From NCBI RefSeq assembly GCF_030816195.1, contig NZ_JAUSXS010000001.1, positions 1,759,501-1,823,500 on the forward strand: a DNA stretch of 64,000 nt. Direction: 5' to 3'. Position 1 is the stretch's first letter, and each line of letters opens with the position of its first letter. The notes under the pieces are model-generated. The model made no database searches. It saw only the letters and a list, made by a program, of their open reading frames with translations, and was not told the DNA's origin. This stretch comes from Pseudomonas sp. W4I3 (lineage in GTDB: Bacteria > Pseudomonadota > Gammaproteobacteria > Pseudomonadales > Pseudomonadaceae). The translations under genes and the position numbers were made by a program. Shown piece by piece: positions 26,112 through 35,529 of this stretch.

Positions 26112-26473
26112 TGAAAAGGATAAGCCAAACGCCGGGGTTTGGATAGTAGGTTTTTAATGTAGTTGGGAAATGGGGGTTTGCTACAGCGGAAATTTCTGAC
26201 AACTTGCCGGGGTTGCGCTGGAATTGCCCGGTGCCTTACCTTCCTCGGGCGCTGCAGTTGCAGCGAGCGGGCTTGGCGGCCCGACAAGGAAGCGCAACGA
26301 CCCCCGTTATGAGATTGCTGGTTTTTTGCACTGTATTCTCGTGTCATGGCGGGTTGCGCATGGACCCCTCGGGGTGCCGGGTTGTTCCTTGCCGGTCCGC
26401 CAACCTTGTGCAATCCGTCACCCCAATCTGCTTGGCGGCAGACGGTGATGGTTTCTTATTAAGGAACTGGGCC
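26112..26473 (+). other. Leader region of the DUF6124 gene, possible structured RNA
   Basis: A stretch of about 360 bases without a clear gene. The part from about 26340 to 26420 is rich in pairing possibilities: GGTTG (26352-26356) with CAACC (26401-26405), and a small ACCCC/GGGGT hairpin inside. It stays open in the frame of the downstream gene from 26204 and would read HGGLRMDPSGCRVVPCRSANLV, a pattern I associate with leaders in phage P4-like Icd/Ash regions and C4/CI antisense RNAs. This is an inference from memory. Confidence 0.4.
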
Positions 26474-26692
26474 ATGAAAAAACACACACCCAACCCCCCG
26501 TCTACCGATTCGATGTTATTCAACGTCATGCCTGAAGCTGACACAGAAACCTTATTGGCCAACGCCAGCGAGACCCTAATCAGTGCCCGTGAAATGGCCA
26601 ATATGCTGGCATTCGACCTTGATGGCCCGCAGCGAAGCTTGGTCCTGGCAATTCACCAGTTGATTGAAATGGGCGGTCTGCTAGTCGATTGA
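26474..26692 (+). CDS. DUF6124/DUF3077-like small protein
   Basis: 72-aa protein, MKKHTPNPPSTDSMLF..., with the family pattern TETLLANASETLISAREMANMLAFDLDGPQRSLVLAIHQLIEMGGLLV. These proteins are common, multi-copy and uncharacterised in Pseudomonas. ATG 26474 has AAGGA at the right distance. The region upstream is in frame but looks like an RNA leader rather than coding sequence. Confidence 0.78.
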   Translation: MKKHTPNPPSTDSMLFNVMPEADTETLLANASETLISAREMANMLAFDLDGPQRSLVLAIHQLIEMGGLLVD

Positions 26693-26733
26693 GTGCTGGA
26701 GCAAGTCGCGCCCGCCTGACGCTACGTCCCGAT

Positions 26734-26755
26734 CGTTCCCACGTTGGTGGGAACG
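26734..26755. terminator. Hairpin downstream of the DUF6124 gene
   Basis: 9-bp perfect stem CGTTCCCAC/GTGGGAACG with a GTTG loop, followed by TCTAAAAAA. Likely a weak terminator or part of a dispersed palindrome common in this genus. Confidence 0.5.
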
Positions 26756-26870
26756 GTCTAAAAAATGAATGGTTGAGCGTGGATTTTTTCTGTTACTCAC
26801 TTCATCGCTTGAAGCACGACAGCAAAAACGCCAGCGACTAGAATTCTCATTATCGACAACGGAGGTTTTT

Positions 26871-27059
26871 ATGGACAATCCCTTTTCCTCTGGTATCCAA
26901 GCAGATACCGAAGAACAGGCAGACAGTTACGACCGCTGGTTTCGCACCAAGGTACAGGCCGCTCTTGATGACACCAGTCCCGGTATTCCTCACGACGAGG
27001 TGATGGCCGAGATGCAAGCGTTGATCGAATCTAAGCTCAAGAAAGGCGATGCTGATTGA
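26871..27059 (+). CDS. RelB/ParD-type antitoxin of a type II TA pair
   Basis: 62-aa acidic protein from ATG 26871, preceded by a perfect GGAGG. It has RWFRTKVQAALDDTSPGIPHDEVMAEMQALIESKLKK, the pattern of stability-module antitoxins (StbD/RelB/ParD-like). Its last 11 bases overlap the toxin gene, so translation is coupled. It should neutralise the toxin through its C-terminal half and repress the pair. Confidence 0.85.
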   Translation: MDNPFSSGIQADTEEQADSYDRWFRTKVQAALDDTSPGIPHDEVMAEMQALIESKLKKGDAD

Positions 27060-27318
27060 GTGGGCACCCGCAGCGCGGGTGGAACTTCGCCAAATTATTG
27101 AGTACCTCAGTCATCGTAATCCCATAGCCGCTTTGGAGTTAAAACGTTCCATTGAAGCCTCGGTGCTGGCTCTCTCTCGCAGACCCCACCTTTACCGCCC
27201 TGGCAGAATCATTGGTACGCGAGAGATGGTGGTACATCCGAATTATCTGGTCGTCTATAAGGCGACAGATAACATTCGGGTGCTCTCGGTTCTACACGCG
27301 CGTCAACGATATCCTTGA
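27049..27318 (+). CDS. RelE/ParE-family toxin
   Basis: 89-aa toxin. Family pattern: IEWAPAARVELRQIIEYLSHRNPIAALELKRSIEASVLALSRRPHLYRPGRIIGTREMVVHPNYLVVYKATDNIRVLSVLHARQRYP. The GTREMVVHPNYLVVY and VLSVLHARQ blocks are those of ParE/RelE plasmid-stabilisation proteins. ParE members inhibit gyrase and RelE members cleave mRNA; the sequence looks closer to ParE (no obvious RelE catalytic set). Confidence 0.9.
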   Translation: MLIEWAPAARVELRQIIEYLSHRNPIAALELKRSIEASVLALSRRPHLYRPGRIIGTREMVVHPNYLVVYKATDNIRVLSVLHARQRYP

Positions 27319-27488
27319 TAGGCCACACCTTTCGGATGGGCTAAGTATCTGTTCTGCTCACTCTCACAAGTGTCTCATGCCACCCGGCCACCATCTCACT
27401 CCCCAATGCTGGCCTTTTTTCTGCATGCAGAACAACCGTCACGTCCATCCCGCATTATCCGGTCGAGCCGACCTAAGGAAACATCATC

Positions 27489-27977
27489 GTGAAAATCAAC
27501 TGGGCCGAAAAGCTGCGCCAGCAAGTCCATGGGCTGGCCGATTCGCTGGGCAATCTGTTTGTCGAGTCGTTCCACTACCTGGCGCTGTTCGCCATCGGGG
27601 CGGTGACCGCCTGGGCGGCGGTGATGGAGTTTCTGGGGATGCTGGAAAATGGGCACATCAAGATCGATGACATCTTGCTGCTGTTCATCTACCTGGAGTT
27701 GGGCGCCATGGTCGGGATCTACTTCAAGACCAACCACATGCCGGTACGCTTTCTGATCTACGTGGCGATCACCGCGCTGACGCGTCTGCTGATCTCTAAC
27801 GTGTCCCATCACAACCCGCCAGACGTGGGCATTATCTATTTGTGCGGTGGGATTCTGCTGTTGGCCTTCGCAATTCTGGTGGTGCGCTATGCGTCGTCGG
27901 CCTTTCCGTCGGTGAAGGTCGAAGGCCCGCGCCGCAAGGGCGAGGCGAGCCTGGAGACCGAGAAGGGCGAGCTTTAA
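27489..27977 (+). CDS. psiE: Phosphate-starvation-inducible protein PsiE
   Basis: 162-aa inner-membrane protein with four hydrophobic segments. The block DDILLLFIYLELGAMVGIYFKTNHMPVRFLIYVAITALTRLLI is the PsiE family signature. In E. coli psiE is induced by phosphate starvation through PhoB; I did not find a convincing Pho box in the 170 bases upstream. Its stop overlaps that of the convergent DUF3509 gene by 4 bases. Function unknown. Confidence 0.9.
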   Translation: MKINWAEKLRQQVHGLADSLGNLFVESFHYLALFAIGAVTAWAAVMEFLGMLENGHIKIDDILLLFIYLELGAMVGIYFKTNHMPVRFLIYVAITALTRLLISNVSHHNPPDVGIIYLCGGILLLAFAILVVRYASSAFPSVKVEGPRRKGEASLETEKGEL

Positions 27978-28291
27978 AGCCCGACGCTGAACGGCAGGTC
28001 ACGGGTGGGAGGGCGCTGCAGGAGCTTGTGGTTATCCCCATCCGTCATCACCGCGAGGATTTCCATGGCGCTGTGACCCTGCTCGATGGCGATGCCGAAC
28101 TGGATGCTTTGCACCAGGCGCTTGAGCCGCTGCGGATCGTTGCGCTGTTCGGCGCTGATCATGCGTTTGGCCACTACGCCGGTTTCATCCGAGAGGGTGA
28201 GCATGATGCTGCCGTCCAGCCGCTGGATGCTCAGGTTGACGCGATATTGTGGGCTGAAGGTGTCGGTGATGATCTGAAAAGGGTTGTCCAT
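27974..28291 (-). CDS. DUF3509 domain protein
   Basis: 105-aa cytosolic protein of a Pseudomonas-restricted family. MDNPFQIITDTFSPQYRVNLSIQRLDGSIMLTLSDETGVVAKRMISAEQRNDPQRLKRLVQSIQFGIAIEQG is the family core. No catalytic motif or known role. Confidence 0.83.
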   Translation of the reverse strand: MDNPFQIITDTFSPQYRVNLSIQRLDGSIMLTLSDETGVVAKRMISAEQRNDPQRLKRLVQSIQFGIAIEQGHSAMEILAVMTDGDNHKLLQRPPTRDLPFSVGL

Positions 28292-28434
28292 GGTGCGCTA
28301 CCGCCTGATAAGAACATGCAGTCATTGACGACCGGTGTCGCGAATAGTTCGTGTTGCCTGACCACCGGCCAAAGTCCGTTTTCCTCACAGGCTCTACAGC
28401 AAGGGCCGTGCCGTACAGGCGCTGAAACTCTGAA

Positions 28435-28523
28435 TGTGGGAGGGGGCTTGCCCCCGATTGCGGTGTTCCAGCCGAGTATTTGTTGGCTGATACACCGCTA
28501 TCGGGAGCAAGCCCCCTCCCACA
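28435..28523. repeat. Family-A REP pair (REPIN)
   Basis: TGTGGGAGGGGGCTTGC...GCAAGCCCCCTCCCACA inverted pair between the DUF3509 gene and the serine transporter gene. Confidence 0.88.
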
Positions 28524-28560
28524 GGTGACCTGGGGTTGTTTCTCAGGGCGGTGACCCGTT

Positions 28561-29847
28561 TCAGGGCAGCACGGAGAAAACGATCGCAGACAGCGCAATC
28601 AGGCCGATCACCACCACGAACACATTCGACACCTGGCCCGAATACTGGCGCAGAGCTGGCACGCGCTGGATCGCGTACATCGGCATCAGGAACAGCAGGC
28701 ACGCGATGATCGGCCCGCCGAGGGTTTCGATCATGCCCAGGATGCTTGGGTTGAACGTGGCCACGGCCCAGCAGGCCAGCACCATGAACAGCGCGGTGCA
28801 GCGTTCCAGGCCTTTGGACGACATGGAGCGATTGCGCCCGCGCAGGGATTTGACGATCAAGCCCTGGAAGCCTTCGCTGGCACCGATGTAATGACCAAGG
28901 AAGGATTTGGTGATTGCCACCAGCGCGATCAACGGCGCGGCGTAGGCGATCACCGGGGTCTGGAAGTGGTTGGCCAGGTACGACAGGATCGAGATGTTCT
29001 GTGCCTTGGCCGCAGCGAGGTCAGCCGGCGACAGCGCCAGCACGCAACTGAAGCAGAAGAACATCACGGTCACCACCATCATGCCGTGGGCGGTGGCGAG
29101 GATGCCGCTGCTTTTGCGTTCGGCCTGGGCGCCGTACACGCGCTTCTGGTCGACGGCGAACGCGGAGATGATCGGCGAGTGGTTGAACGAGAACACCATC
29201 ACCGGGATCGCCAGCCACAGGGTCTTGAAGAACAGCGGCAACGGCATGCCTTCGCTGGCGGAGGCGAAGAATGCGCCGTTCCAGTTGGGGATCAGGCTGA
29301 CAGCGAGCAACAACAAGGCGGCGACGAACGGGTACACCAGTACGCTCATGGCCTTGACGATCACGCCTTGGCCGCAGCGCACGATGGCCATCAGGCCGAG
29401 GATCAGCACCAGCGACAGGATCGCCCGCGGCGGCGGGGTCATGTGCAGTTGGTGTTGCATGAAACTGCCGAGGGTATTGGTCAGTGCCACGCTGTAGACC
29501 AGCAGAATCGGGAAGATCGCAAAGAAGTACAGCAGGGTGATCAGCTTGCCTGCACCCACGCCGAAGTGTTCTTCGACCACTTCGGTGATGTCGCCGGATT
29601 TGCCCGACAGCACGAAGCGCGTCAGCCCACGGTGGGCGAAGAAGGTCATCGGGAAGGCCAGCAGCGCCAGTACGATCAACGGCCAGAAGCCGCCAACGCC
29701 GGCATTGATCGGCAGGAACAAGGTGCCTGCGCCAATGGCGGTGCCGTAGAGGCCGAGCATCCAGGTGGTGTCGTGTTTGGTCCAGCCGGTGGTGACAGTG
29801 CTCTCTACAGCGGGATTTTCGGCAGCAGGTGTACGTACATCAGTCAT
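28561..29847 (-). CDS. Serine/threonine transporter, HAAAP family (SdaC-like)
   Basis: 428-aa permease from ATG 29847 (GAGG upstream). About 11 membrane segments, beginning DTTWMLGLYGTAIGAGTLFLPINAGVGGFWPLIVLALLAFPMTFFAHRGLTRFVL, the HAAAP signature. FNHSPIISAFAV is also conserved in SdaC. It lies 61 bases after sdaA on the same strand, so uptake and deamination of serine are coupled. The N-terminal 25 residues before TM1 are variable. Confidence 0.9.
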   Translation of the reverse strand: MTDVRTPAAENPAVESTVTTGWTKHDTTWMLGLYGTAIGAGTLFLPINAGVGGFWPLIVLALLAFPMTFFAHRGLTRFVLSGKSGDITEVVEEHFGVGAGKLITLLYFFAIFPILLVYSVALTNTLGSFMQHQLHMTPPPRAILSLVLILGLMAIVRCGQGVIVKAMSVLVYPFVAALLLLAVSLIPNWNGAFFASASEGMPLPLFFKTLWLAIPVMVFSFNHSPIISAFAVDQKRVYGAQAERKSSGILATAHGMMVVTVMFFCFSCVLALSPADLAAAKAQNISILSYLANHFQTPVIAYAAPLIALVAITKSFLGHYIGASEGFQGLIVKSLRGRNRSMSSKGLERCTALFMVLACWAVATFNPSILGMIETLGGPIIACLLFLMPMYAIQRVPALRQYSGQVSNVFVVVIGLIALSAIVFSVLP

Positions 29848-29908
29848 CGATATTGCCTCGTTATTATTTTTGCGCGGGCTCACGTTGGGGCGGGTGCAAG
29901 TGCTCCGA

Positions 29909-31285
29909 TCAGCACTCCACCCAGCTGACCGCCAGGCCGCCCCGTGAAGTTTCTTTGTATTTGTCATGCATGTCGGCGCCGGTATCGCGCATGGTGCGGA
30001 TCACCCGGTCCAGGGAAATGAAGTGCTTGCCGTCGCCGCGCAGTGCCATTTGGGTGGCGTTGATCGCTTTGACGGCTGCGATGGCGTTGCGCTCGATGCA
30101 GGGCACCTGCACGAGGCCGCCGACCGGGTCGCAGGTCAGGCCAAGGTTGTGTTCCAGGCCGATTTCGGCGGCATTCTCCAATTGCTCAGGGGTGGCGCCG
30201 AGGATATCGGCCAGCCCGGCGGCGGCCATGGCGCAGGCCGAGCCGACTTCGCCCTGGCAGCCAACTTCGGCACCGGAGATCGACGCGTTCTTCTTGCAAA
30301 GGATGCCGACGGCGGCGGCGGCCAGGAAGAAATTGACGACGTCGTCGTCGGACGCGTCGGCGTTGAACTTCATGTAGTAATGCAGCACCGCCGGGATGAT
30401 GCCCGCCGCGCCATTGGTCGGCGCGGTGACCATGCGTCCACCGGCGGCATTCTCTTCGTTGACGGCGAGGGCGAACAGGTTGACCCACTCCATGGCCGAC
30501 AAGGTTGACGTGATCACGTTTGGCTTGCCGATTTCCAACAGGCTGCGGTGCAGTTTCGCCGCGCGACGTGGGACGTCCAGGCCACCGGGCAGAATGCCTT
30601 CATCGCGCAGGCCTTGCTCCACGCATTCACGCATCACCGACCAGATGTGCAGCAGGCCGCTGCGGATTTCTGCGTCGCTGCGCCAGGCCCGTTCGTTGGC
30701 CATCATCAGTTCCGAAACCCGCAGGCCGTGCTGGTTGCACAAGGCCAGCAACTCGACGGCGCTGGAAAAGTCGTAGGGCAACTGCACATCGCTGCTCGGC
30801 GCAATGCCCGACGCGGCTTCGGCCGCTTCGATGATGAAACCACCGCCCACCGAGTAGTAGGTTTGCTCGCTTGCCAGGCCGCTGTCGCCATAGGCGTGCA
30901 GGGACATGGCGTTGGGGTGGTAGGGCAGGCTTTCGTCGAGCAGCAGCAGGTCGGTGTGCCAGTTGAAGGCAATGGTGTGCTGGCCGGCGAGAAGCAGCTG
31001 GCCGGACTCGCGCAGTTGCTGGATGCGTGCGTTGATCGAGGTGGGGTCGACGCGATCCGGCCATTCACCCATCAAGCCCATTACACAGGCGCGGTCGGTG
31101 GCGTGACCGACGCCGGTCGCGGACAGCGAACCGTATAAACGCACTTCAACGCGGCGGGTCTGGCTGAGCAACTGCTGGTCGGTCAGCGCCTGGGCAAAGG
31201 TTGCCGCAGCGCGCATGGGGCCGACGGTATGGGAGCTGGACGGGCCGATGCCCACTTTGAATAGATCGAAAACACTGATAGCCAT
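29909..31285 (-). CDS. sdaA: L-serine ammonia-lyase, iron-sulfur type
   Basis: Deaminates L-serine to pyruvate and ammonia. 458 aa, single-chain form with beta and alpha parts fused. [27 protein letters not shown] is diagnostic. Cluster cysteines are visible in [19 protein letters not shown] and [19 protein letters not shown]. First gene of the pair with the serine transporter; divergent from a LysR gene 137 bases away, which is its probable regulator. Confidence 0.95.
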   Translation of the reverse strand: MAISVFDLFKVGIGPSSSHTVGPMRAAATFAQALTDQQLLSQTRRVEVRLYGSLSATGVGHATDRACVMGLMGEWPDRVDPTSINARIQQLRESGQLLLAGQHTIAFNWHTDLLLLDESLPYHPNAMSLHAYGDSGLASEQTYYSVGGGFIIEAAEAASGIAPSSDVQLPYDFSSAVELLALCNQHGLRVSELMMANERAWRSDAEIRSGLLHIWSVMRECVEQGLRDEGILPGGLDVPRRAAKLHRSLLEIGKPNVITSTLSAMEWVNLFALAVNEENAAGGRMVTAPTNGAAGIIPAVLHYYMKFNADASDDDVVNFFLAAAAVGILCKKNASISGAEVGCQGEVGSACAMAAAGLADILGATPEQLENAAEIGLEHNLGLTCDPVGGLVQVPCIERNAIAAVKAINATQMALRGDGKHFISLDRVIRTMRDTGADMHDKYKETSRGGLAVSWVEC

Positions 31286-31422
31286 GCTAAAGCCTTACAA
31301 GCAATGGAGTAGAAATCGCTGCCATGTTTTGTAGAGCAGGCGGAATTGGCGCGATACTGAGCCTCTGGATCGGCACTGACCAACGAATTATCCTAAGACA
31401 CCCTTTAGCAGGACTAAACGCT

Positions 31423-32370
31423 ATGACTCGCCCGCTCCATGGCCAGACGTATGTCTGGCTGCACGTGTTTTCCTGCGCTGCGCGGCATTTGTCGTTCACC
31501 CGCTGCGCCGAAGAACTGCACATCACGCCGGGGGCGGTGAGCCAGCAGATTCGCCAGTTGGAGGAGCGCCTGGGCTTTCGACTGTTTCACCGACGGGCCA
31601 GAGGCGTGGAACTGAGTGCCGAAGGGCAGCGCCTGGCGAAGGTGGTGGGGGAGGCCTATGGCAGCATTGACGCCGAGTTACAGCGTCTGGACGCCGGGAT
31701 GATCAGCGGCACCCTGCGCCTGCGTTCGATTCCGTCGTTTCTCGGCAAGTGGCTGACCCCGCGTCTGCCACGTTTGCAACAGCGCTTCCCGGACATCCAG
31801 CTGCGCATGGTCGCCGAAGACAGCAGCATCGCCCTGCACGAGGGCGACTTCGACCTGGCCATCGACCTTAACGATGGGAGCTACCCAGGCCTGTTATCCA
31901 CAGCGCTGCTGGACGAACAGATCTTTCCGGTGTGCGCTCCCAGCCTGCTGCGCGGGCGCCCGCCGCTGCATGGGCCGGCGGACCTGGCGCACTTCCCGCT
32001 GCTGCACGACATCACCGCCTGGCGTGGGAGTTATGAATACGCCGAGTGGGAGTTTTACTTGAATGCCATCGGTTACCACGATGCCGATGTGCGTCGCGGG
32101 CACACCTTCAATCGCAACCACCTGACCATCGAAGCCGCCATCGCCGGCATGGGCGTGGCGATTGCGCGGCGCACGCTGCTCAACGACGAACTGGAGCGCG
32201 GCACCCTGATCGTGCCGTTCGGCCTGGCCGTGCCCAACCACAAACGCTACGTGCTGCTGTATGCCCCAGGCGCATTAAGCCATCCGGGCGTACGCGCAGT
32301 GCATGACTGGCTGGTGGAGGAGGCGGGGATTTTTCGCGCGTTGCACCCCTTGGGGGAGGGGCAATTGTGA
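31423..32370 (+). CDS. LysR-family regulator, GcvA/DsdC-like
   Basis: 315-aa regulator from ATG 31423, with AGGA upstream. The HTH spans about 12-70: HVFSCAARHLSFTRCAEELHITPGAVSQQIRQLEERLGFRLFHRRARGVELSAEG. The substrate-binding domain begins near residue 98 (GTLRLRSIPSFLGKWLTPRLPRLQQRFPDIQLRM) and shows the GcvA-group pattern. Divergent from sdaA, so it probably senses serine or a related amino acid. Confidence 0.88.
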   Translation: MTRPLHGQTYVWLHVFSCAARHLSFTRCAEELHITPGAVSQQIRQLEERLGFRLFHRRARGVELSAEGQRLAKVVGEAYGSIDAELQRLDAGMISGTLRLRSIPSFLGKWLTPRLPRLQQRFPDIQLRMVAEDSSIALHEGDFDLAIDLNDGSYPGLLSTALLDEQIFPVCAPSLLRGRPPLHGPADLAHFPLLHDITAWRGSYEYAEWEFYLNAIGYHDADVRRGHTFNRNHLTIEAAIAGMGVAIARRTLLNDELERGTLIVPFGLAVPNHKRYVLLYAPGALSHPGVRAVHDWLVEEAGIFRALHPLGEGQL

Positions 32371-32583
32371 GGATCTTCGGGTGTAGGAAGATGTGACTAA
32401 CTCCCCACCCTAACAGCGTTTTTGCTTGTCGTCAGGGTTAATTTGTAATGTAGGATTTATCTTTGCAAAGGGGTTGAATTGTTTCAGCGAGTGCTCAATT
32501 GTGTAATCAAGAGGTCATGGTTTCACCACCCCGGTGTTGCAGTTTGTGATCTCTGGCGAGCTAGCTGAAATAAGGGAAGAACT

Positions 32584-32994
32584 ATGCAAATCCAAGTCAA
32601 TAGCGATAACCATATTGAAAGCAGCATCCGACTGGAGGAGTGGGTACGTACCACCATTGAGAGCACGCTCGAACGTTATGAAGAAGACCTGACCCGCGTT
32701 GAGGTGTACCTGCGCGATGAGAACGGCGACAAGCCAGGCCCCCACGATCTGAGTTGCCGTCTGGAAGCACGGCCAAAGGGCCATCAACCAGTTTCGGTCA
32801 TTCATAAAGCCGATACGCTGGAACAAGCGATCGATGGCGCGGCCACCAAGCTCGATCACGCGCTGGAACATCTGTTCGGCAAACTGCAAGGCAAGCCCCG
32901 CGCTGCCGGTAAAAACCAGCCGACCACCAAAGTCAATGAAGATGAGCTTGAGCAGGAGTTTCTGGAAAAAGAACGCGCCGTGTTCAACGGCTGA
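32584..32994 (+). CDS. HPF/RaiA-family ribosome-associated protein
   Basis: 136-aa protein related to ribosome hibernation factors (sigma-54 modulation family). It begins MQIQVNSDNHIESSIRLEEWVRTTIESTLERYEEDLTRVEVYLRDENGDK, a beta-alpha-beta layout, then CRLEARPKGHQPVSVIHKADTLEQAIDGAATKLDHALEHLFGKLQ. This is a divergent branch with an acidic C-terminal tail rather than the classical Hpf encoded near rpoN. Binding to ribosomes is inferred. Confidence 0.78.
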   Translation: MQIQVNSDNHIESSIRLEEWVRTTIESTLERYEEDLTRVEVYLRDENGDKPGPHDLSCRLEARPKGHQPVSVIHKADTLEQAIDGAATKLDHALEHLFGKLQGKPRAAGKNQPTTKVNEDELEQEFLEKERAVFNG

Positions 32995-33016
32995 TAACGG
33001 TTCAACTCCCCCTTGA

Positions 33017-33044
33017 AAACGGGCCTGCACATGCAGGCCCGTTT
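33017..33044. terminator. Bidirectional hairpin between the HPF-like gene and fecA
   Basis: Stem AAACGGGCCTG/CAGGCCCGTTT (11 bp) with loop CACATG. The A-rich left arm and T-rich right arm suit termination in both directions between convergent genes. Confidence 0.8.
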
Positions 33045-33101
33045 GCGTTCGGGCATGTTGGGTATCAAATGTGGGATGGCCTGCAAATTGAAGGCGGCCA
33101 G

Positions 33102-35438
33102 TCAGAACGCGATGGACGTTTGCACATACACCGTGCGCGGTTCACCCACGTACTTGCCCTTGTTGTTATCGTCGAACGAGCGTGTGTAGTACTGCTTGTT
33201 GAAAATATTTTTCACACCGACCGCCACGTTCAAGTCCGACAGCTGCGGGCCGAAGTCATAGGCTGCGCGGCTGCTGAACAGCATGTAGCCAGGGATACGC
33301 CCATTCGCGCCGTCGGCGCTTTCGGCTTGGGTGTTGGCGTTGTCGGCGAACTGGCTGCTCTGGTAGCTGCTGTCCAGGTTGAGCTTCCACGGCCCTTCGG
33401 TGTAACCCACGCCGAGGGTGCCTTTGTGCCTGGACGAGAAGGGCACTCGGTTGCCTTTGTTCGGGCCGTCTTCGCGGATGGTCGCGTCGACATACGCGTA
33501 GGTGGCATACACGTCGAAGCCGGCCAGCGCCGGGCTCAGGCCGTCGAGGGCATAGTTGATGCTCGACTCGATGCCCTGGTGCCGGGTTTCACCGCGGGCG
33601 ATCACGGTGTCATTGGTCTGGTTGCTGTCGTACTGGTTATCGAAATTGATCAGGAACGCACCGATTTCCGCGCGCAGGCTGCCGTTGTCATAGCGCGTAC
33701 CCAGCTCCCAGGTGCGGGCTTTTTCCGGTTTCACTTCCCCGCTGTTCACGCGGTTGGGCATCTGGCTGTACTGCACGCTGCCGAACGAACCTTCCGTATT
33801 GGCGTAGAGGTTCCAGTCATCGGTGAGGTGGTAGAGCACGTTCAACGCCGGCAGCGCGGTGTTGTAGTCGCCCTTGTAGTTGACGTTGGTGAGGTTGTTG
33901 CTCTGCTGGGACTTGATCATCTCGTAGCGGATGCCCGGTGTGATCGTCCACTTGCCGATATCGATACGGTCGTCGATGAAGAATGCATTGGCTTCGGTGC
34001 CGCCGCGCGTGTCGCGGTCGTTACGGCTGTCGGTGCTCGGCATTGGCTGATTGGCGGCAATCGGCGTGCGGTAGCGCAACTCGTGGCCGGCTTCGTTGAT
34101 GTAGCGGTAGCCAACGCCGACTTCGTGGCGGGTGGGGCCGAGGTCGAAGCCTTGGGCGAAGCGGGTTTCCAGGCCACGTACCCAGTATTCGCGGGGTGAC
34201 AGCGAGAGGAAGTTGCCTTGGTCGAGATAACCGCTGCGCAGGGTCTTGGTGAAGAAGCTGTTGACCGTGAATTCCCGGCGATCCTGCTCGTAGCGGTAGC
34301 CGACGTTGAACATCGTGCGGCGGCCCCAGAACTTGTCGTAAGGGCGGGTCGACTGGTACGGATCGGCCTTGTAGTCCTTGACGTTCAAGCCGCCGGGCAT
34401 ATCGGCCTGGCCTTCGTAGTACTGCGCCATGGCGTTGAAGCTGTTGGCGTCATCCAGTTGGTATTTGCCCTTCAGAATCAGGTCATCGATGCGCGTGTCG
34501 CTGTTTTCACGCCAGTCACCGCCGCGGGTTCCGGAGTACAGCAGCGCGCCGCCCAGGCCATTGTCGGCGGTGCCGCCGGCCAGCAGGTTGCCGGTGGTCT
34601 TGAAGCCATCGTGGCTGGAGGACGGGCTGGTTTCGGTCTGCAGACCGCCTTTGACGGTGGGCGCCTGCGGGATGGCGCGGGTCACGAAGTTGACGATGCC
34701 GCCGACGTTCTGCGGGCCGTAGCGCACCGCGCCGCCGCCGCGTACCACGTCGACCGCGTCCATGTTGCCCATGCTGATCGGGGCGAAGGACAGTTGCGGC
34801 TGGCCATAGGGCGCGAAGGGCACGGGGATGCCGTCCATCAGCACCGTGGAGCGCGACGCCAGGCGTGGGTTGAGCCCGCGAATACCGAAGTTCAGCGCCA
34901 TGTCATGGCTGCCGGTGCCGTTGTTGTCCGGGGCGTTGACGCCGGGGATGCGGTTGAGCACGTCGCGGGCCTGGGTGGCGCCCTGGCGTTCGAAGGTGTC
35001 GCGGCGAATCACGTCGCGTGCGCCGGGGTGTTCGAACACGTTGGTCTGGGCCGCATCGCCGAGCCAGTCGCCGACCACGTTGGAGGTCTGCAGCTCGAGG
35101 GTGGCCGGGGCGCTGGCCGGTTGCAGGCTGTAGGCATTGTCGCCCTCGGCACGGGCTTGCAGGCCACTGCCTTCCAACAGTTTTTGCAGGCCCTCGGCGG
35201 CGCTGTAGCTGCCCGACAAGCCTGGGCTTTGCAGGCCGGCGGTGACCTCGGAACCGAAGGACACCAGCACGCCCGCTTCGCGGCCGAACTGGTTCAGGGC
35301 CGCTTCCAGGCTGGTGGGTGCGATGTGATAGGTCTTGTCTTGGGCCGCCAGTACCGTGGGCAACACGGTCAGGCTGAGGCTGGCGCCGAGCAGGAGCTGG
35401 CGCAGGGTGCGGGCAAGAAGCGTCGGTTGCAGGGGCAT
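33102..35438 (-). CDS. fecA: Ferric dicitrate outer-membrane receptor FecA
   Basis: TonB-dependent receptor of 778 aa from ATG 35438; a GTG at 35489 would add 17 residues. Signal peptide, then an STN signalling domain (YHIAPTSLEAALNQFGREAGVLVSFGSE...GLQKLLEGSGLQ), then plug and barrel. Long stretches match E. coli FecA nearly word for word, for example VVGDWLGDA, FEHPGARDVIRRDTF, VLNRIPGVNAPDNNGTGSHD and GIRGLNPRLASRSTVLMDGIP. The STN domain signals through FecR to FecI, both encoded just upstream. Ends with aromatic F. Confidence 0.97.
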   Translation of the reverse strand: MPLQPTLLARTLRQLLLGASLSLTVLPTVLAAQDKTYHIAPTSLEAALNQFGREAGVLVSFGSEVTAGLQSPGLSGSYSAAEGLQKLLEGSGLQARAEGDNAYSLQPASAPATLELQTSNVVGDWLGDAAQTNVFEHPGARDVIRRDTFERQGATQARDVLNRIPGVNAPDNNGTGSHDMALNFGIRGLNPRLASRSTVLMDGIPVPFAPYGQPQLSFAPISMGNMDAVDVVRGGGAVRYGPQNVGGIVNFVTRAIPQAPTVKGGLQTETSPSSSHDGFKTTGNLLAGGTADNGLGGALLYSGTRGGDWRENSDTRIDDLILKGKYQLDDANSFNAMAQYYEGQADMPGGLNVKDYKADPYQSTRPYDKFWGRRTMFNVGYRYEQDRREFTVNSFFTKTLRSGYLDQGNFLSLSPREYWVRGLETRFAQGFDLGPTRHEVGVGYRYINEAGHELRYRTPIAANQPMPSTDSRNDRDTRGGTEANAFFIDDRIDIGKWTITPGIRYEMIKSQQSNNLTNVNYKGDYNTALPALNVLYHLTDDWNLYANTEGSFGSVQYSQMPNRVNSGEVKPEKARTWELGTRYDNGSLRAEIGAFLINFDNQYDSNQTNDTVIARGETRHQGIESSINYALDGLSPALAGFDVYATYAYVDATIREDGPNKGNRVPFSSRHKGTLGVGYTEGPWKLNLDSSYQSSQFADNANTQAESADGANGRIPGYMLFSSRAAYDFGPQLSDLNVAVGVKNIFNKQYYTRSFDDNNKGKYVGEPRTVYVQTSIAF

Positions 35439-35529
35439 GAGGGGCGGTCCTGAGAGGGAAGGATCAAGGTGGCTTTCCTTCTCTGTCACGCGAGGGCTGG
35501 AAAACGGCTCACTGTTTTTTTAAATATGT

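Noticed and set aside
26102..26413. 103-codon minus-strand frame over the yebG promoter and DUF6124 leader
   Set aside because: Covers the LexA box, has arginine/proline-rich composition and no ribosome site.
27319..27488. Pho box in front of psiE
   Set aside because: CTGTCAT-like heptads are only partly matched; no pair with the right 4-base spacing.
27842..28528. 228-codon plus-strand frame across psiE 3' end, DUF3509 and a REP
   Set aside because: It runs through a REP element and antisense to a recognised gene.
32371..32583. Possible small gene between the LysR gene and the HPF-like gene
   Set aside because: No open frame with a ribosome site or protein-like composition; treated as promoter region.
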